DNA of 64,000 bases from Heliocidaris erythrogramma (lineage: Eukaryota > Echinodermata > Echinoidea > Camarodonta > Echinometridae): positions 5,829,618 through 5,893,617 of the forward strand of contig CM046870.1 of assembly GCA_025617745.1 (NCBI GenBank), written 5' to 3'. The translations under genes and the position numbers were made by a program. Shown piece by piece: positions 12,201 to 21,200 of this stretch. Every line of letters starts with the position of its first letter. Positions within the stretch are counted from its first letter, which is position 1. Under the pieces are notes generated by a model. That model did not search any database, was not told where the DNA came from, and was given only the letters and a program-made list of their open reading frames with translations.

Positions 12201-15200
12201 AAACAGCCCCTTTTTGTTTTACCTTTGTTATCACCATATCTTAACTATTTTGTATTCATGACAAGGAGGAGATGAAGTGATCAGACTTTCGGGTTAAAAT
12301 GTGGAACTGTATAAGGTCAAATGTCAAAAAGGACAATTAACATGTAATTAGAAGCTTTTTATTCTGGTTATCACAATATTTTAAGAACAGTTTGAGCCAT
12401 CAACTGAATTTAGGCGGAGGCATATAGGAGCCGCAGTCGCATTCATCTTGTTCTTTTCATTTATTGGAAGGAGGGGCATGTTTGTCCCCTTTAAATTGCC
12501 GCAGGGGCAGATGTCAACTCCCCTATATCTTTGACGCCACTGTAATGGAAGGCCGTGACGAGAATAATGTTAATCAAATTTGTCACACTACTGCACCTCT
12601 TGCAGATTGCTGCGATGTTGTTTACGTAATTTGTCACACAAAGCTCCTTGTTTATTGTGAAGATATATATTATAAAGATGCAACTGACAGTGACCGTAAT
12701 TGTATTGATTTTAATTGCAAAGAGCTTAAATCATGTTAAAAAGAAGGAAATTTTTCACTTCAAATGTGTTTCATGATTACCTAAAAGGCGAATGACATGC
12801 AAGAGTATTACGAACGATATGCTGATCACTTCAATCTCCTCAAACACATCAACTTCAACGTCGAAGTGGTATCTATCGACAAGGCAGATGATTACGATGA
12901 CACTGGTCGCTGGAAGGTGACAGTGCGCCCAGTTTCTGGGGAGGTTCAGAGCGAAGTGTTCGATGCTGTGATGGTGTGTTCGGGTCTCTATCCTGCCGGC
13001 TACTTACCAGACTATCCCGGGATAGATTCCTTCAAAGGACAGGTCATGCACAGCTGCCAGATCAAAAGACCGTCGTACTTCACTGAAAAGAGAGTGCTAC
13101 TTGTAGGTAAATGTGAAAGTGGCCTATGGTCCGATGTTATTTTTGTGCAATCGCGCTATATGGTAAGGACGAATGGACGATCCTTTAGCCCAACGGTCAG
13201 AACGACCAAATAGCACCCCATCTATTATATTCAAATATGAATAAAAAGATTCGTACGAGGGACACTTAAGAGAATCGATTGCTATTGGATATTGCTATTG
13301 GTTTGAATCTACGATATTAAAGGTGACCTGAATTCCAGTCAAACTAACGAGTTCCGGGTTCAAAAATATTGAATATCTGTTCCACTCAAAAATGAATCGA
13401 CTGTCACGACTGTGTATGGTCCGACGCGCGAAGGCCCTTTGATCCAATAGCCCGATGGCCGCAACCATCTTTTGGACGACATGCAATGCCATGGGCGCAA
13501 ATCCAAGGGGGGGGGGGGGGGGGGGGGGAGGGAGATAGGCCAATGTCCCCCCCCCCCCCCCCAATTCAGGAATAGGACACAGGTGCATAAATTATTATAC
13601 TGTAATATATCAAAGGTTAGCCAGGTTCGTTTGTTTTTTTAGTTTATTTTATTTTAATCTTTTTAATTCTTTTTTTTTTAAGTCTTGACTCTTGGGGATT
13701 GAGCATACGCATACCCCATACCAGACTTACGGCACACGTTTGTAGGGCCTACACTTTGCCGAGGTAGTTTTGACAGTAAAACTACCTGTACAAGCGCACC
13801 CCCGCTTAACGCTTGTGGGCACATGGCGCATGGCGACCGTAGAGTTAAGTTAGCTTGCTCACCGCGCCGATGATTTACATAGTCTATCTACAATAAATTT
13901 GATACGTTCTACGCCAAAGTACGCAGTACTGAAGAATGCGTGCTACTACATGGGGTTGTGTCACAGTTCTTGGCGATGTGTGTAACAGGTATGAGATATT
14001 TTATGCAGTGAATGTAGCTAATGATATATTTCGGAATTTGGATAATTTAATATCTACAGAAAATAAGTGTTTAATCATCGAATGTGCAGCCCACCTGAAT
14101 ATGACAAGGGCCGGTGGCTGATGGGAATAATATCTTTCTCACAAAATTTGCTAACACGTAAATGGGAAATAACTCTCCCCTCCCTGCACCCACCCCTGTT
14201 ACATACAGTGAAAAGCTGCGTCCAAATAACTGAAAAACAGTCAGGGCGTCGAACTATAACTTTCCGCCTAAAGAAATGTTTCCTACAAGCCGTTATACAT
14301 GGCGGAGCTTTCGCGCTTCGCACGGGAGGGGGGAAACTCCCCTCCCTGCACCCACCCCTGTTACATACGGCTTTTGCTAAACAGTCGGGTAACGTCGCGT
14401 CGCGTTGGTAGAAATTTTCGAACATTTTTCAGGAAGGTGTCTTCAAGGGGACAAATTGAAAAAGAGTCCATCTCAGTATGATTGAGACCCTGAGGCTGAG
14501 CTTGAACTTGAAGCCATCGTGCGATGATACACCATCCCGGTAGCCTGTACTTTCACGGATGATGTCTGATGATGATGATGACGATGATCGTGACACAGTG
14601 CAAAGCACTTTACGCATGAAAAGATATGCAGCGTAGACCAGAGCATGACCGTACGTGTATAGGCAGGCAAGACCTAGTCTGCAAGCACAGACCCTAATTT
14701 GACACTTTATCAGAAAATCATTGTGTCTTGACAGAAGCCTTATTCAGCTACCTTCTGGTCGGAAGGAGCAGCTATAGTACATGGCCTATAGTAGTCTTAT
14801 AGTGCAGGCACTCTTTTACGACTGACCAGGGTTTGTGCCTGCAAACTAGGCTAGGCTAGGCTAGGCCATGTGCAGCTCGGGCCATTCCACGAATCCGGAA
14901 AACGTAAACACAGCTAAAATTATTAAAATTATTAAACATCTCTGTGTTTTCAATCCAAAAGTTCAATAAAACAGTGATTAATTGAATAATTTATTAATTA
15001 ATCCAACAATCGATTTATTCATGGCATAAGAAATCAAATAATTAATTCATGCTGCCATCAGGCTTTTGTTAAAAGGGAAGATGGTGACAGGTAAGCATTA
15101 TATTAGTCTGTTAGTAGCTTCAATTAATTTAATCTAGTTTTGTTACCTTTACTTACGTCTACTGACTACCATCGATCGACATCTTCAAGACACGAGTCAA

Positions 15201-18200
15201 AGATGTCGGCATACATTAACCCAAAATATGAGAACAATTTGTATATAGTGTAGATGCGTTCGTTTTGGAATTCTCTCTTTATAGTTCATGTTTTTCTTTG
15301 AATTATCCTTCTATTGTTTTCTTTATTCCCTTGTTTGTCGTTTTTAGCCTGAAAACGTGAAAAATCATACTCAGATAGACTCTTTTTCAATTTGTCCCCT
15401 TGAAGACACCTTCCTGAAAAATGTTCGATAATTTCTACCAACGCGACGCGACGTTACCCGACTGTTTAGCAAAAGCCTTACATACAGTGCTGTATTGCGT
15501 CTAAGTAATTAAAAGCAGTCGGGGCGTCGAACTATAACCTTCCGCCTAAAAAAATGTTTGCTACAAGCCGTTATACATGTATTTCTCCCAAATTTGCTAA
15601 AACGTCAGAACTTTCGCCTGTTACAGTGCAGTACGTCCAAATAAGTGAAAAGCAGTCCGGACGTCGAAATAACTTTCTGCCTGAAAAAGGTGCTACGTAA
15701 CGAGCCGTTATCTTTCTCTCGAATTTGCTCAAACGTCAAAGCTTGAAGCGGGAGGGGGAAACTCCCCCCCCCTGCACCCACCCCCTACAACCGCCCTATA
15801 AAATGAAATGCCTATAACCCTAACCCTAACCCTAACCCTATTATCTTTCATTGTCCTGAACAAAAAATAAACAATTAAAAAAATAAATATTACTTTCACT
15901 TTAACCTTTGATCTTTCCAAATATGGACTTTGGTGTAAATGTTGCAGGAGCAAATGTTGGGGCCCATTTTTATCAACTTCCAAAGTAGCCAAGTTTTACC
16001 AATTTAAAGTTAAATCATGTGGTGACAGTGGTGTCCCCCCCCCCCCCCCACATTTCAAAATAGATTTGCGCCCATGTGCAATGCATGCCATTGAAAATCA
16101 TCAAAATATCGATTATACCAGTAGATGGATCAGGCCTTCTAAATTCAGCTTAAATTCTCGATTTTCAAAAACATCTTTCACTACTATCAATGTACATTAT
16201 TTATGCACACAGGTGCCGGGGCGTCGGCTGGAGACACGGCCAACTTAATCAGTTACCATGCAAATCAGGTAATGACTACTTGGTTATCTTTTATATTGGG
16301 AAACCCCTTCGTCTGCGACCGTAAATTAAGATTTCGCTTGAAAATAAATAAGAAATATATTTTTTGTACTGTAATGATTACACTCATGTTATTTCCCAAA
16401 TCTTAGAAGACATGAAAGAGCCGGCACTTGGGTTTTGTTTAACATGAACGATTGCATTTCGAGGATTGTTAATAAAATTGGTAAAATCAGGCGTTTTATC
16501 CAAATTTGGGGTTCTTTTTTGCATCAGTATGATATTTGTCGCGTCCCTAATTGTTCTATCTAAATCGGACAGTTACGTAAGTTCGCGGACAAGGGCACTT
16601 CGAAGACATGTGGCCTCTGATCATATAAAACATTGTTGTGTGTTTAATAATTTAATCATTTATACTGGAAAGGAATACTACATCAAATTTTATAAAACAA
16701 AGTCAAATTTCACTTATGATCCTAATGCTACGCGTCCTCCGGAGGCAATCGCTGAGATTGATTACGTCACAGATATAGGATTAGGGTTACGGGTTGCAAT
16801 GTTAGGTTTAGGGCTAAGGTCAAGGTTAGGTACATGTAAGTGCTTGGTCCAGGGTCAAGGTTAGGAAGTCAGTTGGAGCGTTATGGCGTAGAACCTACCG
16901 TCAGGTTTGAATGGGGGTTTCCCAGCTCTCAGTAGACTTTTGCACTGAGTCTATGTAAAATTATCACTGGAAAGTCAGGAAGAGTGGGGGATAATTATTT
17001 TCCCTTCTCCATACCAGGCCGGTATAATAAATTTGGAATGAAAATTATGAAATACAAAATAATTCCACTGAGATTGGAACAACCCCTGTAAAACTGGAGT
17101 GGCAACATGCTCGAGAGCTCGTACCTTGTTTTAAAATTTAGTAGACGTGACCCAGTGGCATAAGTAGACCACCAATTCCTTGTCAGTCAACAGCTGAGGA
17201 ATGAAGTGTTTTATTTCACTCAGAGGGACTTGGTAAGTTCGGATAACAGCCTTACCCAAGGGCACTCTTTTTTAAAAATATATATTTATGTGTTTTATTA
17301 GATCATCAGAATCATAAATTTACAGGCAATTGTTACAGTGGTTGAAAAAGCACAAGGGCACTCTTGATTAAGTCTTGGTAGAAAAATCATTGAAAAACAA
17401 GAGCTAAAATCTAAGTGAAATAATTTTCTGACGTTTATGTACATGTATTGACATTGGATTGATAATTGTAGCGGCTACAGGCACGAGACCGTCAGCCCGA
17501 GAGTCTGCCCAATGTTGTCCTCTTGGGCTTTCTGCAAAGTTATCAGAGGGTGTACAAGACCGACGTGCTGGTCACGCGGACCTTTTTGTTCTGACAACTT
17601 CTCTGTGGCTTCACTACCATTATTGGTCTCGTGGGCTGTTGGTATCGTTGGCTGTCGGTCTAGTGGGCGGGACTTTGTGCAAAGAGAAGCATATTTTTGT
17701 TTTTATTCGATGATCATTGTTTCTATTTAACGATTAGGTCTACCTGAGCTTACGACGAGGAGCATGGTGTGTACCACGATTCTTTTACAACAATCAATTG
17801 GTCCAAGAGTTCTTCGTTCAGAGATGGAAGCGTTGGATACCTCCACGACTCCTGAACAACTGGCTGCTGAACAAGTTGAACTACCACATGGATGGGGAGA
17901 TGCTGGGCATCCAGAGCTTCAGATCGCCATTAGGAGTCAATGCTGTCATGGTGGATGAAGTCCTACCTACTAGTATCATGGAAGGGAGAGTGCGAGTCAG
18001 GAGTGGGATCGAGAGGTTTGAAGGGTCGAATGTTCATTTCGTCGATGGAGCGGTGATTGACAACATTGATTACGTCATCTTTGCGACTGGCTACGAGCTT
18101 AAGCTCCCTTTCTTCAGTGAAGAAGTCCTTCCAGGTGAATTTGCTTAAGAGGTGGTGAATATTTTGTTTCCCCCAAACCCCAGATTGTTAGCTCACCTCG

Positions 18201-21200
18201 CCCATGGTCCCTTTCTTTTAGACAACACTGTACAAATAATTCAGTTTATTTAATCATGGTAATGACAGACGTAAGCCAATGCATGCGTGCACAATTCCGA
18301 CTTAAATACTTTATCAATATTAAGTTTGTTCGAATGTATTATATTCTCTGCGTGGAACTCGCACACAGTATACAAATATTGATTGCTTTGATGGGCTTGG
18401 TTAGAATAATTGCCCGAGGTGATTTTGAAACTGCTACGACACGAGACAAGTCGAGGCGCATATATATTTTCGATAACTGTCATTACTACTGCCCCCCCCC
18501 CCCTTTTTCAATGAAGCCAAATGCCAAAAAGCATGTGAAAGCAATTAGTTCATACGCCAGTCATTTTTTAACTTTCTACTTTGCATTTATTCTCACATAG
18601 CGCATCAATGACGCAGTGCTACGTCATTTAAATGACACCTCTTCCGCAACGGGCATTTCTTCCTTTCTGTAAAGTTAGGATCGCGTCGGTGACTGGTTAT
18701 TTCTTTAGCGCGTCATGAACGAATGATATCGTTTAAAAGGTGACTGCCAAACGAACAGAGCAAACAATACTTTTGATAACTGGCGTATGGATTAATTATC
18801 CTCACAGGCTCGATTAGCGCAGGCACTGACGCAATCGGAATGACGCCTCTTGTGATCTGGGCTTAATGCAGCTTTAGACCCGGCTCACACGAGACGTCAT
18901 TTGCTGACGTTATATGACCGCGTCAGTGTCTGGTGTTGTCTTTTGTGCGTCATGAAATAATCACATCGTTCAAAAAGTTAGTGAATTTTATAAATGGCGT
19001 ATGGGTAAATTGCCTTCACAGGCTCAATTATCTTAGGTAATAACACGTTGGAAATAATGCCCCGAATATTTCATTTAAACACTTCTCTGTCTGTTGTCTC
19101 CTACTATTCTTGTTTAGATGGATACGAGAAGATGAAGCTGTATCAGCACATGTTCCCAACTCAATTCCGTCATCACCCCACCCTGGCCTTTGTGGGCTTT
19201 GCTCTTCCCTTCACAATGGGTCAGAATGCGGTTAGTGAGATGCAGACCAGATACATCACAAAAGTCTTCAAGGGGGAGGTGAAGCTACCTAGTTTCATCG
19301 ATATGCAACAGGAAGTGACGACCAGAAAGGACGCCCTCTACCAACTCTTTGGGAATCACTTTCCTATCGTCGTAAGTCCGATAATGAGTAAATCGTAAAG
19401 CCTGATGCACACAAGGAGATGTTCAACTACCGTCGAATACTTTAACAGATTTTACAGGGTCCGCTCGCTATTCCTCAGGACCGCTATTCTTAGAAAACCG
19501 CTATGAATAGCGGTCCTTATGGTTAGTTATGAATAGTGGTCCTTATGAAGAGCGAGGTAATTTGTCTATGGTTAACTCGTTAGAAGGACCGCTATTCATT
19601 TAGTCACACATATGGATAGTGGTCCTTATAAATAGTTATGAATAGTGGTCCTTATGAATAGAGGTCCTTATGAATAGCGAGATAATTTGTCTATGGTTTG
19701 CTCGCTATTTAGAAGAACCGCTATTCATACAAAACCGCTGTTCATTTAGTCACACGTTATGGATAACGGTCCCTATGAATAAGTGGTCCTTATGACTAGT
19801 GAGGTTACCCTGATTGTTCAGTCCAATATAATTCATGCCACAGTAGGCAACGAACAATAGGCCACTACAAATTTATTACATTACATTACAACATTAAAAT
19901 TATATTTCATTACATTACCACTACTACAGATAATGACGGTTGCGCACTCTCTTGTCGACGAGTGTTCTGTATGCTCCAATTTGGCTTTGTAGACTTACGC
20001 CAGTTTTTATGCCTCCGCCCACCGAAGGTGGGTGCCGGAGGCATTATGTTTTCGGGTTGTCCGTCCGTCCGTCCGTCCCACTTCTCGTTACCGCGATATC
20101 TGAAGAATCATTTGAGGTAGGAACCTCAAACTTGGTACTAGTATGTATCCCTATACGAAGATGAACTGATTAGATTTTGGGGTAAGTAGGTCAAAGGTCA
20201 CAGGTCACAGAGGTCAATTTACATGAAATTACATAAAATTTTTTGGTTTTTAGCACCGTTACCACGATATCTCAAGAACTGTTTGAGGTAAGAACTTCAA
20301 ACTTGGTACTAGTATGTTTCCCTATACGAAGATGAACTGATTAGATTTTGGGGTAAGGAGGTCAAAGGTCAGAGGTCACAGAGGTCAATTTACATGAAAT
20401 TACATGAAATTCTTGGTTTTTAGCACCGTTACCGCGATATCTCATGAACTGTTTGAGGTGAGAACTTCAACCTTGGTACCAGTATGTATCCCCATAGAAA
20501 GAGGAACTGATTAGATTTTGGGGTAGGTAGGTCAAAGTTCAGAGGTCACAGAGGTCAATTTACATGAAATTACATGGAATTACTGGTTTTTAGCACCGTT
20601 ACCGCGATATCTCAAGAACTGTTTGAGGTGAGAACTTCAAACTTGGTACCAGTATGTATCCCCATAGAAAGAGGAACTGATTAGATTTTGGGGTAGGTAG
20701 GTCAAAGTTCAGAGGTCACAGAGGTCAATTTACATGAAATTACATGGAATTACTGGTTTTTAGCACCGTTACCGCGATATCTCAAGAACTATCTGAGGTG
20801 AGAACTTCAAACTTGGTACCAGTATTTATCCCCATAGAAAAATGAACTGATTAGATTTTGGGGTAGGTAGGTCAAAGTTCAGAGGTCACAGAGGTCAATT
20901 TACATGAAATTACATGGAATTAGTGGTTTTTAGCACCGTTACCGCGATATCTCAAGAACTATCTGAGGTGAGAACTTCAAATTGGGTACCAGTATGCATA
21001 CCCATAGAAAGATGAACTGATTAGATTTTGGGGTAAGTAGGTCAAACGTCAGAGGTCACAGAGGTCAATTTACATAAAATTACATGAAATTACTGGTTTT
21101 TAGCCTCGTTATCAAATATTTCTAGAAGAGTTTGAGCCATCAACTGAATTTAGGCGGAGGCATACAGGAGACGTAGTCGCATTCATCTTGTTATTTTTGT

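Noticed and set aside
12464..12739. 91-aa frame before exon 3
   Set aside because: No acceptor or domain; lies in intron 2 and its length and stop are not constrained (changed in copy 2).
13295..13588. Proline/glycine-rich open frames over G and C runs
   Set aside because: Caused by mononucleotide runs; also seen at 6560, 43677, 50529 and 52197. No conserved protein.
14067..14425. Overlapping frames of 114 and 116 aa on opposite strands
   Set aside because: Span a GC-richer repeat and an element edge; neither frame is kept in copy 2.
15815..15841. True chromosome end
   Set aside because: Only four units and flanked by gene exons on both sides.
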